This document shows positions 24,402-32,164 of a stretch of 49,818 nucleotides of DNA, in pieces. The notes below the pieces were generated by a model. It made no database searches and was not told the origin of the DNA. It worked only from the letters and a program-made list of their open reading frames with translations. Source of the DNA: Nocardioides sp. (GTDB taxonomy: Bacteria; Actinomycetota; Actinomycetes; Propionibacteriales; Nocardioidaceae); assembly GCA_025924815.1 (NCBI GenBank), contig JAICHQ010000013.1, positions 1 through 49,818 of the forward strand, given 5' to 3'. Position 1 is the first letter of the stretch, and every line of letters begins with the position of its first letter. The position numbers were made by a program, and so were the translations under genes.

Positions 24402-24783
24402 AGTCGCCCGGCGCCTCCGGTCCGGTGGAGATCTGGCGCAGGGTCGAGATCACGGTGACCTCGGGCCAGTGCTTCGCGTGGAGCTCGGCGAACGCCTGCT
24501 GATCGGTCACGGCCTCCTCGAGCGTGTCGTACTCCATGATGGCCCAGCCCCCGACGACCTCCTTGGCCTCGGCGTACGGTCCGTCGACCCGGCTGACGTT
24601 GCCCTGGCGGACCACGAAGTTCACGGCGTCCTCGGTGCCGTACAGACCGCCACCGTCGAGGAACACCCCCGACGCGGCCCGTTCGCCGATGTAGGCGTCC
24701 ATGGCCTCGAACAGCGCCTGCGGCGGCGTACCCACGCCTTCTTCCATCCTCACGAATCCCATGAAACGCGGCATCTCGATCAC
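24400..24783 (-). CDS. YCII-related (DGPF-type) domain protein
   Basis: Single-domain protein of 127 residues in the dimeric alpha-beta-barrel YCII/DGPF family. The hallmark VDGPYAEAKEVVGGWAIMEYDTLEEAV contains the DGPF-like motif (DGPY-x-E-x-KE) and the downstream GGW; EGVGTPPQALFEAMDAYIGE precedes it. Many actinobacterial members sit beside sigma factors, but none is adjacent here. The biochemical role is unknown; some relatives act on chlorinated or isomerised small molecules. Upstream, 24784-24892 holds no gene. Confidence 0.88.
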   Translation of the reverse strand: MIEMPRFMGFVRMEEGVGTPPQALFEAMDAYIGERAASGVFLDGGGLYGTEDAVNFVVRQGNVSRVDGPYAEAKEVVGGWAIMEYDTLEEAVTDQQAFAELHAKHWPEVTVISTLRQISTGPEAPGD

Positions 24784-24892
24784 TCCTGTTCAGTGGTGGG
24801 AAGAGTTCCTTGCGCACCTACGTCGAACAACCGCCGGGCCCTTCGACATCGACCTCGAAGGTCTTCTCCAACCTTGCAGGATTCCCCGGCGG

Positions 24893-25135
24893 TCAGGCAC
24901 GACCGGTGATCAGCCGGGCCCGGAGCCGGTGCAGGCGGGGCATCACGCCGTAGATCACGATCGGCACGGCGATGGTGGCGAGCACGAAGGTGCGGGTGAC
25001 GGCCGACATCGTGTGCAGCCAGTCGCCGAGGGCGAGGTTGATGACGGTCAGGGTCGGGAAGACGGCGACCCAGATCATCAGCGCGAGCTGGTGCTGGGTC
25101 GGCGGGGGGACGGATACGGGGGCGGTGTCGGACAT
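24893..25135 (-). CDS. Small two-helix membrane protein
   Basis: 80-residue protein with two TM helices (ALMIWVAVFPTLTVINLAL and TFVLATIAVPIVIYGVM) and a basic cytoplasmic tail (PRLHRLRARLITGR). The sequence resembles the C-terminal membrane hairpin found fused to some antibiotic-biosynthesis-monooxygenase (ABM) domain proteins (VFP-x-L-x-x-NL ... P-x-x-x-Y-x-x-MP), here as a free-standing protein. The codon pattern is typical of its neighbours and it lies 57 bases after the flavoprotein gene on the same strand, so co-transcription is possible. Function unknown. Confidence 0.7.
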   Translation of the reverse strand: MSDTAPVSVPPPTQHQLALMIWVAVFPTLTVINLALGDWLHTMSAVTRTFVLATIAVPIVIYGVMPRLHRLRARLITGRA

Positions 25136-25192
25136 GACAATCCTCTTCTCTGTAGTGGAGCGTGCGGGTGGATCGGCGGTACGACGTGCCGG

Positions 25193-26128
25193 TCAGGCGG
25201 GGAGTCCGGCCCGGTGGGCGAGGACGTCTCGGGCGGTGTCCTCCTCGACGAGGTCGGCGTTGATCGCGATGGCGGCGGCGGAGCCCTGGCCGGCGGCGGT
25301 GACGACCTGGGCTCTGGGGTCGGCGGCGTTGCCCGCCGCCCACACGCCGGGCACGCTGGTACGCCCTGTGGGGTCGACGACCGGCCAGCCGTCGTCGTCG
25401 AGGGTGCAGCCGAGGCCCGTCAGGAGGTCGTGGTGCGGTATCAGTCGCGGTCGGACGAACACCGCGGAGCGGGCGACGACCCGGCCGTCGGCCAGCTCGA
25501 CGCCGGCCAGCCGGTCGTCGCGCACCACCAGGCGCCGTAGCGGTTCCTCGACGACGCCGATCGCACGCGCGACCATCCGCTCCCGATCGGCGTCTTCGAT
25601 CGCCGCACCGTTCGCGAAGTAGACGACGTCCCCCGACCACTGCCGCAGCAGCAACGCGTGGTCCACCGACGCGGGCGTACCACCGAGCACGCCGAGCTTC
25701 TGGTCGCGCACCTCGTAGCCGTGGCAGTACGGGCAGTGCAGGACGTCGCGTCCCCACCGCTCGTGGGCACCCGGAACGTCGACGATCTCGTCATGGAGTC
25801 CGGTGGTGAGCAGGACCCGACGAGCCGCGACCACGTCGCCGTCGTCGCGCGTGACGAGCAGGCGACCGTCGTCGGCCGTCGCCACGTCGGTCACGGTGCC
25901 GCGGACGAGCGTCCCGCCGTACGACGTGACCTCGCGGCGGGCATCCGCGAGCAGGTCCGCCGGTGGCGTCCCGTCGCGTCCGATGAAGCCGTGCATCGCT
26001 GCGGCCGGTGCGTTGCGCGGGTGACCCGCGTCGATGACGAGGACCGAGCGGCGGGCACGGGTCAGGACCAGGGCGCCGGACAGGCCGGCCGCCCCTCCGC
26101 CGATCACGGCGACGTCGTAGGTGTGCAT
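25193..26128 (-). CDS. Thioredoxin-reductase-like FAD/NAD(P) oxidoreductase
   Basis: Class II pyridine-nucleotide-disulfide oxidoreductase of 311 residues. FAD-binding GGGAAGLSGALVL at the N-terminus, redox pair Cys-x2-Cys in LHCPYCHGYEVRD, a second nucleotide region (LGVLGGTPASVDHALLL, where the usual GxGxxG is degenerate), and C-terminal FAD contact VWAAGNAADPRAQVVTAAGQG. The degenerate NADPH loop and CPYC instead of the common CATC place it among the TR-like proteins, which may use other electron donors. The ATG at 26128 (MHTYDVAVIGGG) is chosen; a longer frame runs into the divergent XRE promoter. The electron-accepting partner is not encoded nearby. Confidence 0.9.
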   Translation of the reverse strand: MHTYDVAVIGGGAAGLSGALVLTRARRSVLVIDAGHPRNAPAAAMHGFIGRDGTPPADLLADARREVTSYGGTLVRGTVTDVATADDGRLLVTRDDGDVVAARRVLLTTGLHDEIVDVPGAHERWGRDVLHCPYCHGYEVRDQKLGVLGGTPASVDHALLLRQWSGDVVYFANGAAIEDADRERMVARAIGVVEEPLRRLVVRDDRLAGVELADGRVVARSAVFVRPRLIPHHDLLTGLGCTLDDDGWPVVDPTGRTSVPGVWAAGNAADPRAQVVTAAGQGSAAAIAINADLVEEDTARDVLAHRAGLPA

Positions 26129-26164
26129 GTCGCCCAGGCTCCGCGACGCCGCGCCGATCGCCAA

Positions 26165-26190
26165 CGGTTGTTGCCATTTCCGGGAATCGT
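26165..26190. promoter_or_regulatory. Small dyads in the divergent flavoprotein/XRE promoter
   Basis: CAACGGTTG (about 26163-26171) and TTCCGGGAA (about 26180-26188) are short dyads in the 99-base gap between the divergent genes. They are candidate sites for the XRE regulator. Short dyads arise easily by chance, so this is weak. Confidence 0.25.
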
Positions 26191-26227
26191 CGCACCCCCG
26201 GCGGGCCGGGCGTGGTGCCATGGACCC

Positions 26228-26818
26228 GTGAACGACACGTCCGGCGTCACCACGGCCCTGGAGCTGGTCGGTCCCCGCCTGCGGCGCATCCGCGACGAGC
26301 GCGGTCTCAGGCTCACCGAGGCCGCCCGGCTGACCGGCATCTCCAAGAGCACGCTGTCGCGGCTGGAGACCGGTCAGCGTCGGCCGAGCCTGGAGCTCCT
26401 GCTACCGCTCGCCCAGACCTATCGGGTCCCGCTCGACGACCTGGTCGGCGCCCCCGACGTGGGCGACCCCCGCATCCGGCTCAAGCCCCGTCGCCTCAAC
26501 GGCCGTACGGTCATCCCGCTGGCGGGTCGTCCCGGCGGCATCCAGGCCTGGAAGATCGTGATCCCGACGTCCCAGACGACGCCGAAGCCCCGGACCCACG
26601 ACGGCTTCGAGTGGCTCTACGTCCTGTCCGGTCGGATGCGACTCGTCCTCGGCCCGCGGGATCTCGTGGTCGGCACCGGCGAGGCGGTCGAGTTCGACAC
26701 CTCGGTCCCGCACTGGTTCGGCAGCACCGGCGACGGCCCGGCGGAGGTGCTGAGCATCTTCGGGCGGCCGGGCGAGCGCATGCACCTGCTCACCGCAGGA
26801 GACGACGAGACCGGGTGA
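26228..26818 (+). CDS. XRE family regulator with C-terminal cupin
   Basis: Regulator of 196 residues. The N-terminal HTH_3 domain (RLRRIRDERGLRLTEAARL ... SKSTLSRLETGQRRPSLELL) is followed by a cupin_2 domain (WLYVLSGRMRLVLGPRD ... GEAVEFDTSVPHWFGS) that probably binds a small effector. This architecture is common for regulators of amine, amino-acid and antibiotic-resistance genes. The GTG at 26228 follows the divergent gap. It is divergent from the flavoprotein gene and converges on the sarcosine-oxidase-like gene 33 bases away, so control of either is plausible. Confidence 0.9.
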   Translation: MNDTSGVTTALELVGPRLRRIRDERGLRLTEAARLTGISKSTLSRLETGQRRPSLELLLPLAQTYRVPLDDLVGAPDVGDPRIRLKPRRLNGRTVIPLAGRPGGIQAWKIVIPTSQTTPKPRTHDGFEWLYVLSGRMRLVLGPRDLVVGTGEAVEFDTSVPHWFGSTGDGPAEVLSIFGRPGERMHLLTAGDDETG

Positions 26819-26851
26819 TCGTCGATCAGTGCTCGGGCCTCGGAACCGCGC

Positions 26852-28060
26852 TCACACCATCCAGTTCGCCTCGTACGCCGGGTCGGTGAGGCCCGGGCGG
26901 TCGAAGCCGAAGCCCGACACGTCGGAGGTCGTCTCCCCCGTCGTCACCAGGTCGGCGAGGACCCGCCCGAAGGTCGGGGCGAACTTGAAGCCGTGCGCAG
27001 AGCCGAGCCCGACGACGACCGACCCGTGGCCCGGCACCGGTGCGAGCACGAAGTCGCGGTCGGGGGTCAGCGTGTACTGGCAGCGCAGCGACCGCACGAC
27101 GTCACCCGAGCCCGGCAGCAGCGAGCCCATGAACGCGGCCAGCCGGTCGCGCATCTCGGGGTCCGGCTCGGAGGTGCGGTCGTCGGGGTCGACGGTCGGA
27201 CCACCGCAGTCCTGGGCGGCCTTGACCGTCGGCTCGCCGTAGCAGGGGAAGCCGTAGTACGACGGCTCGTCCATCCAGATCCAGATCGGCAGGTCCTCGT
27301 ACGCCGCGGGGTCGGCCGGCTGGAAGTACGTCGGCTGCTCCAGGGTGACCGTCAACGGGATCTCGACCCCGAGCCCGGCCAGCACCTGGTTGGTCCACGC
27401 ATCGGCCGCCACGACCACCCCACGACAGGTGTACGCCGTGTCCCCGGCCTCGACCACGACGTGCGAGCCGTGGTCGGTCACCCGGGTGACCGAGGTCGAG
27501 CCCACGAGCGTGGCGCCCGCCTCGGCCGCCAGCCGCTGCATGGCCGCGGTGCCCCGCGCCGCCGGCACGATCGCTCCGCGCTCCTGGTAGAGCCCCAGCG
27601 TGCCCGCCGGCGGATGGAACTGCGGCCACCGCTGCCTGATCTCGCCCACGTCCAGCTCCTCGAAGGCGATGCCGCATGCGCGCAGCGACCCCACGTAGTC
27701 GTCCGGGCTGATCGCACAGTCCGGGGGAAACAGGTCCAGCCCGCCGGCGACGGTCACCAGAGTCTCTCCCGACTCGGCCTCCAGCCGCGCCCAGTCGTCG
27801 TACGCCTCCTGCGTCAGCCGGACGTAGGCCGGCGTGTGGTAGCTGTGCCGCAGGATGCGCGAGGTGTCGTGGGAGGCGCCACGGCTGTGCCCGAGCTCGA
27901 ACTGCTCGAGCCCCACCACCGAGTGCCCGCGCGTCGCCAGCTGCCATGCGGCGCCGGAGCCGAGCGCGCCGAGCCCGGCGACGACGTAGTCGACCTCCAC
28001 CGATCCTTCGGGAGTTCGCGGAGTGGCTGTCTCGGCCCTCTGGCGGCCCGGCTCAGTCAT
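26852..28060 (-). CDS. Sarcosine-oxidase / N-methyltryptophan-oxidase-like flavoenzyme
   Basis: Monomeric sarcosine oxidase family protein of 402 residues. The FAD dinucleotide fold VAGLGALGSGAAWQLATRG starts near residue 27; SRGASHDTSRILRHSYH is the flavin-contacting Arg loop; Cys327 in RCQYTLTPDRDF matches the covalent-FAD Cys of MSOX, and GSAHGFKFAPTFG is the conserved C-terminal loop. Expected reaction: oxidation of an N-methyl secondary amine to formaldehyde, hydrogen peroxide and the demethylated amine. Its start overlaps the Rieske stop by eight bases, so it probably takes the product of that enzyme. It is the last gene of the importer operon. The substrate is an inference. Confidence 0.9.
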   Translation of the reverse strand: MTEPGRQRAETATPRTPEGSVEVDYVVAGLGALGSGAAWQLATRGHSVVGLEQFELGHSRGASHDTSRILRHSYHTPAYVRLTQEAYDDWARLEAESGETLVTVAGGLDLFPPDCAISPDDYVGSLRACGIAFEELDVGEIRQRWPQFHPPAGTLGLYQERGAIVPAARGTAAMQRLAAEAGATLVGSTSVTRVTDHGSHVVVEAGDTAYTCRGVVVAADAWTNQVLAGLGVEIPLTVTLEQPTYFQPADPAAYEDLPIWIWMDEPSYYGFPCYGEPTVKAAQDCGGPTVDPDDRTSEPDPEMRDRLAAFMGSLLPGSGDVVRSLRCQYTLTPDRDFVLAPVPGHGSVVVGLGSAHGFKFAPTFGRVLADLVTTGETTSDVSGFGFDRPGLTDPAYEANWMV

Positions 28061-29180
28061 CCGGGGTCTCGACAGGCTCGACCGACGGGGCGAGCCGCGG
28101 CAGGAGCCAGCGGCGGATGTCCGCGGAGTCGTCCTCCATCGGCGCGAACCACCCGTGGGTATAGGCCCGCGAGGACATGCCGCGCTGCACGGACTCGCAG
28201 ATAGCCCAGTCCTGGCGGTTGACCAGGTCCCAGAAGTCGCCGGCGTCGGACGGGTCGAACGTCGGCTTCGCGAGCTCGTCGGCGGCGAACAGCAGACGGC
28301 ACTCGATCCGCGTCCGGTCGATGGCCTGCGGGGTCAGCGTGAAGGCGGCCACGTGGTCGGCGGAGCACGAGAGCATCAGGTTGGGATAGACCAGCTCGCC
28401 CTTGTGCCGGGTGCGCTCGTCCTCGTCGAGGCCGGGCAGCGGCGCCCGGTCGGTCGTGCCGGACATCGTGAACGTCCAGGCGCCCTCGCGATGCGGGATG
28501 CCGGCGTCCCAGTCGAGCCCGCGACCGCCGCCGGCGAACGACGGCACCAGCCGCGACAGCTCGGGGTGCACCGGGCCGCAGTGGTAGCACTCGTTGTAGT
28601 TCTCCGCGAGGACCTTCCAGTTGGCGACGACGTCGTAGTGGAGGGTGAGCCCGGTGACCAGCGCGGCGAGGTCGTAGTTCGCCAGCGTGCGCGTCGCCCG
28701 TCCGACACTGTCGGCCAGGGGCGCGGCGGTCGCCGGCGACGGGTGCACGAACACGAACCCGCCCCACGCCTCGACGCCCACGGGATGCAGCCCGAACTCC
28801 GCCGGCTCGAGGTCGCCCTCCTCGGTGTGCGGGGCGCGCAGGAGCGAGCCGTCCAGGGCATAGGTCCACGAGTGGTACGGGCACCGGATCGACTTCGCGC
28901 CGCAAAGCTGGGGCTGCGAGCCGGGCTCGGTCGGGAACAGTTGGGATCCGCGATGACGGCACACGTTGTACGCCGCGTGCAGGGCGCCGTGGGCGTCCGA
29001 GGTGACCACCAGCGACTCCCCGAGAACCTCGACGACGGCGACCCGCTCGGGCTCCTGGAGACCGAGGTCGGCGACCCGGCCGACGCACGACCACTCCCCC
29101 ATCAGGACCCGTTCGCGTTCGTCGACCCAGGCGGCGGGATCGACGTACAGCTCTCGCGGAAGCGCGGCTTGCAGGGTCAT
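28053..29180 (-). CDS. Rieske non-haem iron oxygenase, quaternary-amine type
   Basis: Terminal oxygenase of 375 residues. Rieske ligands are Cys74/His76 (CRHRG) and Cys100/His103 (CPYHSW). The mononuclear iron site has His200 and His205 in NECYHCGPVHPEL, with Glu197 where ring-hydroxylating dioxygenases normally have the bridging Asp. Glu at this place is a known trait of oxygenases acting on quaternary amines (carnitine, glycine betaine, stachydrine). The ATG at 29180 (MTLQAALP) overlaps the ATPase stop by four bases; an upstream extension to 29237 is not credible. A reductase partner is not encoded in the window. The last residues (SVEPVETPDD) are encoded by a REP-like unit. Substrate uncertain. 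Confidence 0.9.
   Translation of the reverse strand: MTLQAALPRELYVDPAAWVDERERVLMGEWSCVGRVADLGLQEPERVAVVEVLGESLVVTSDAHGALHAAYNVCRHRGSQLFPTEPGSQPQLCGAKSIRCPYHSWTYALDGSLLRAPHTEEGDLEPAEFGLHPVGVEAWGGFVFVHPSPATAAPLADSVGRATRTLANYDLAALVTGLTLHYDVVANWKVLAENYNECYHCGPVHPELSRLVPSFAGGGRGLDWDAGIPHREGAWTFTMSGTTDRAPLPGLDEDERTRHKGELVYPNLMLSCSADHVAAFTLTPQAIDRTRIECRLLFAADELAKPTFDPSDAGDFWDLVNRQDWAICESVQRGMSSRAYTHGWFAPMEDDSADIRRWLLPRLAPSVEPVETPDD
28066..28090. repeat. REP-like unit at the 3' end of the Rieske gene
   Basis: GGTCTCGACAGGCTCGACCG (28066-28085) contains the same 13-mer as the unit at 21971. It encodes the non-conserved C-terminal tail of the Rieske protein. Confidence 0.5.
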
Positions 29181-30238
29181 GACGACACCTCCTCGGGGTC
29201 GGTCGAGAGTCTCCAGTCCACCAGATGACAGGCACACCGGTGGCCGTTCGGATCACCGGACAAGACGGGCAGGGACGTCCCGCGGCAGGCGTCGGCGACC
29301 GGGTCGGCCTCGCCCGACGCGAGCGCGGGGCAGCGGGGGTGGAAACGGCAGCCGGACGGGATGCGGGTCGGGTCGGGGATCTCGCCCCGCAGCACGATGG
29401 GCTCGAGGCGGTCCATCTCGGGAACGACCGACAGCAGCGCCTGGGTGTAGGGGTGCTGCGGGTCGGTCAGCACCTCCTCCGTGGGCCCCGCCTCGACGAC
29501 CCGGCCGAGGTACATCACCGCGATCCGGTCGGCGATGTTCCAGGCCAGTCCGAGATCGTGGGTGACCACCAGCACGCCGAGCCCGAGCTCGTCTCGGAGC
29601 TTCAGGAGCAACGCCAGGATCTCGCCGCGGATGGACGCGTCGAGACTCGAGACCGGTTCGTCGGCGATCAGCAGCTGCGGCTGCACGGCGAGCGCGCCGG
29701 CGATCAGGACCCGCTGTCGCTGGCCACCGGACAGCTCGTGGGGGTAGCGCAGGAACAGGCTCTCCGGCGGACGCAGACCGGCCGACGACAGAGCCGCCGC
29801 CACCAGCTCGGTCTCGGTCCTGCCCGAGCGGGCGACGAGCTTGTGGATGCGCAGGCCCTCGGCCACCGACTCGTAGACGGTGTGACGCGGGTTCAGCGCC
29901 CCGAGCGGGTCCTGGAGCACGAGCTGCACGTGCCGTCGCAGCGCCTTGAGGCCGCGGGTCGAGCGGTCCATCGGCCGGCCCTCCCAGCGGATCTCACCCG
30001 CGACCGGACGGGTCAGGCCGACCAGGCTCCGGGCCAGGGTGGTCTTGCCCGACCCCGACTCGCCCACCAGGGCCACCACCTCACCCGCGCGCACCGTCAG
30101 GTCCGCGCCGTCGAGCGCTCGAGCGACGCGCCCCGAACGGGTGGGGAACTCGACCCGCAGCCCGGTCGCCGAGAGCTCGGCCGTGCGGTCGGTCGTGGTG
30201 GTCTCGGCTCCGCTCGGCCGGAGGGAGGCGTCAGGCAT
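29177..30238 (-). CDS. Dipeptide/oligopeptide-type ABC transporter ATP-binding protein (DppF-like)
   Basis: ATPase of 353 residues. Walker A GESGSGKTT, signature LSGGQRQRV, Walker B LLIADEPVSSLD, H-loop VTHDLGL, then the oligopeptide-ABC C-terminal domain with the cysteine cluster CRFHPRCPALASGEADPVADAC typical of the DppD/OppF family (often an iron-sulfur site). The first 20 residues are Thr-rich, from a REP-like unit. The start overlaps the partner ATPase stop by eight bases and its own stop overlaps the Rieske start by four. It pairs with the other ATPase to power import of the operon's substrate. Confidence 0.94.
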   Translation of the reverse strand: MPDASLRPSGAETTTTDRTAELSATGLRVEFPTRSGRVARALDGADLTVRAGEVVALVGESGSGKTTLARSLVGLTRPVAGEIRWEGRPMDRSTRGLKALRRHVQLVLQDPLGALNPRHTVYESVAEGLRIHKLVARSGRTETELVAAALSSAGLRPPESLFLRYPHELSGGQRQRVLIAGALAVQPQLLIADEPVSSLDASIRGEILALLLKLRDELGLGVLVVTHDLGLAWNIADRIAVMYLGRVVEAGPTEEVLTDPQHPYTQALLSVVPEMDRLEPIVLRGEIPDPTRIPSGCRFHPRCPALASGEADPVADACRGTSLPVLSGDPNGHRCACHLVDWRLSTDPEEVSS

Positions 30239-30260
30239 GGTGGTCTCGGCTTCGCTCGGC
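30196..30260. repeat. Two 23-bp direct repeats at the junction of the two ATPase genes
   Basis: Near-identical 23-mers (22 of 23 positions) lie at 30196-30218 and 30238-30260, 42 bases apart, both containing GGTCTCGGCT-CGCTCGGC. They flank the overlapping stop and start of the two ATPase genes and encode their non-conserved ends. The motif resembles the other REP-like units in the window. Confidence 0.6.
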
Positions 30261-31241
30261 GGGCGAGCGGGGCTCGCCGATACGGACGCAGGCCGCAGCC
30301 CGCCCCTCGGCGTACGTCACGAGCTCCGGCTCGGCGGGCAGGCAGACGTCGGCGGCACGCGGGCAGCGGGGGGCGAACGAGCACCCGCCCGCGAGGTGAC
30401 GCGGGTCGGGCGGGTCGCCGGGGAGGCCCGCAGGCGCGAAGCGGGCGGCCGGGTCGCCGACCCTGGGGAACGCCGCCGACAGGGCGCCGGCGTACGGGTG
30501 AAGAGGATCGGCGAAGACCTTGGCGGCCGGTCCCTCCTCGACCACGCGGCCGGCGTACATCACCGTGATCCGGTCGCAGAGGTCGGCGAGCACGGAGAGG
30601 TCGTGGCTGATCATCAGCATCCCGACGCCACGGTCGCGCACCAGGTCGGAGAGCACCGACAGCACCTGGGCCTGCACCATCACGTCGAGCGCGGTGGTCG
30701 GCTCGTCGGCCACGACCAGCTCGGGGTCGCAGGCCAGCGCCATCGCGATCATCACCCGCTGCTTCTGCCCGCCGGAGAGCTGGTGGGGGTAGGCGCGGGC
30801 GCGCTCGGGGTCGAGCCCGACCTGCCCGAGCAGCTCGTCGATGCGGCCGGTCACCGTGGTCTCGCCGAGACCCGAGGAATGGACGTGCAGAGCCTCGGCG
30901 ATCTGGGCGCCGATCCGGTGCACCGGGTTCAGCGAGTGCAGCGCACCCTGGAAGACGATCGAGGCGCCCGCCCACCGCACCGCTCGGAGCTCGCCCCACT
31001 TCATGGTCAGGATGTCGCGGCCGTTGAAGCGGACCTCGCCGGTCACCGTGGCGTTGACGGGCTGGAGGCGCAGGATCGTGCTGGCCAGGGTCGACTTGCC
31101 GCACCCGGACTCTCCGGCCACGCCGACGATCTGGCCGCGGTCGACGGTGAGGTCGACGCCGCGCACGGCGGGCAGGGCCCCCTCCCCGGTGGCATAGGTG
31201 ACGTGGAGGTCGCGGATCTCGAGCAACGACGGATCGGTCAT
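30231..31241 (-). CDS. Dipeptide/oligopeptide-type ABC transporter ATP-binding protein (DppD-like)
   Basis: First ATPase of the pair, 336 residues. Walker A GESGCGKST, signature LSGGQKQRV, Walker B LVVADEPTTALD, H-loop ISHDLSVL, and the family C-terminal cysteine cluster (CSFAPRCPRAADVC). The ATG at 31241 overlaps the permease stop (ATGA), which decides the start; the open frame upstream to 32087 is a shadow of the permease gene. The C-terminal ten residues are encoded in the REP-like repeat. Works as a heterodimer with the downstream ATPase. Confidence 0.94.
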   Translation of the reverse strand: MTDPSLLEIRDLHVTYATGEGALPAVRGVDLTVDRGQIVGVAGESGCGKSTLASTILRLQPVNATVTGEVRFNGRDILTMKWGELRAVRWAGASIVFQGALHSLNPVHRIGAQIAEALHVHSSGLGETTVTGRIDELLGQVGLDPERARAYPHQLSGGQKQRVMIAMALACDPELVVADEPTTALDVMVQAQVLSVLSDLVRDRGVGMLMISHDLSVLADLCDRITVMYAGRVVEEGPAAKVFADPLHPYAGALSAAFPRVGDPAARFAPAGLPGDPPDPRHLAGGCSFAPRCPRAADVCLPAEPELVTYAEGRAAACVRIGEPRSPAERSRDHHA

Positions 31242-32164
31242 GAGCGTGCCCTCAGCCGCGGGTTCAGGACCTCTTCGAGGGCCTGCCCGATCAGGGTGAA
31301 GGCGAGCACGACCAGGACGACGCAGACGCCCGGCGGGACGATGTACCACCAGGAGCCGGTCGTGATGGACCCGATCTCGAAGGCGCTGTCGAGCATCGAC
31401 CCCCACGACGTACGGGTCGGGTCGCCCAGCCCCAGGAAGCTCAGCGTCGTCTCGGAGAGGATCGCGATCGCCACGGTCAGGGTGGTGTTGGCGAAGACCA
31501 TCGGCATCACGTTCGGCAGCACGTGCTTGCCGATCTGGTGCCAGCGACCGGCACCGATCGCCTCGGCGCGCTCGACGTACGCCCGCTCCTTGATCGAGAG
31601 CGTCTGGCTCCGGATCAGCAGCGCCGTCCCCGGCCACGACGTCACGCCGATCACCAGCACGATGTTGAACAGGGACCGACCGAGCACGCTCGCCAGCACG
31701 ATCGCCAGCGGGAGGAACGGGATCACCAGGAACCACTCGGTGAGCCGGAAGGTGATCCGACCGATCCATCCGCCGAAGTATCCGGAGACCAGCCCGAGCA
31801 GGGTCCCGATGACCATCGAGATCAACGTGGCCAGCAGCCCGACGAACAGCGAGATCCGCGATCCCCAGATGAGCAGGGTCAGCACCGACCGGCCGTTCTC
31901 GTCGGTCCCGAGGAGATAGTGACCGGACGGCGCCCCGAGGACGGGCCCGTTCGCGGTGGTGACGTCGAGTCCCTGCGAGCTGGCCAGGATCGGGGCGAGC
32001 AGCGCCACCAGCACGAAGAACACCAGGATCCCGAGGCCGACCATGCCGCTGCGGTGGGTGCGGAACTGCGCCCAGCCGCGCTTCCACGCGGCCACTCGCC
32101 GCTGTCGGGTCAGCCGCCGCGCGCTGACCGGCACCGTCCCGGTGCTCTCGTTCGTCGTCGTCAC
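31238..32164 (-). CDS. ABC transporter permease (DppC-like)
   Basis: Inner permease of 308 residues. An N-terminal cytoplasmic stretch, TM1 (MVGLGILVFFVLVALLAPILA), the DppC hallmark HYLLGTDENGRSVLTLLIWGSR, and five further helices. The EAA loop that contacts the ATPases is AYVERAEAIGAGRWHQIGKHVLPN. The GTG at 32164 overlaps the DppB stop (GTGA) and gives standard DppC length. Its 3' end overlaps the DppD start. Forms the transmembrane channel with the DppB-like protein. Confidence 0.93.
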   Translation of the reverse strand: MTTTNESTGTVPVSARRLTRQRRVAAWKRGWAQFRTHRSGMVGLGILVFFVLVALLAPILASSQGLDVTTANGPVLGAPSGHYLLGTDENGRSVLTLLIWGSRISLFVGLLATLISMVIGTLLGLVSGYFGGWIGRITFRLTEWFLVIPFLPLAIVLASVLGRSLFNIVLVIGVTSWPGTALLIRSQTLSIKERAYVERAEAIGAGRWHQIGKHVLPNVMPMVFANTTLTVAIAILSETTLSFLGLGDPTRTSWGSMLDSAFEIGSITTGSWWYIVPPGVCVVLVVLAFTLIGQALEEVLNPRLRARS

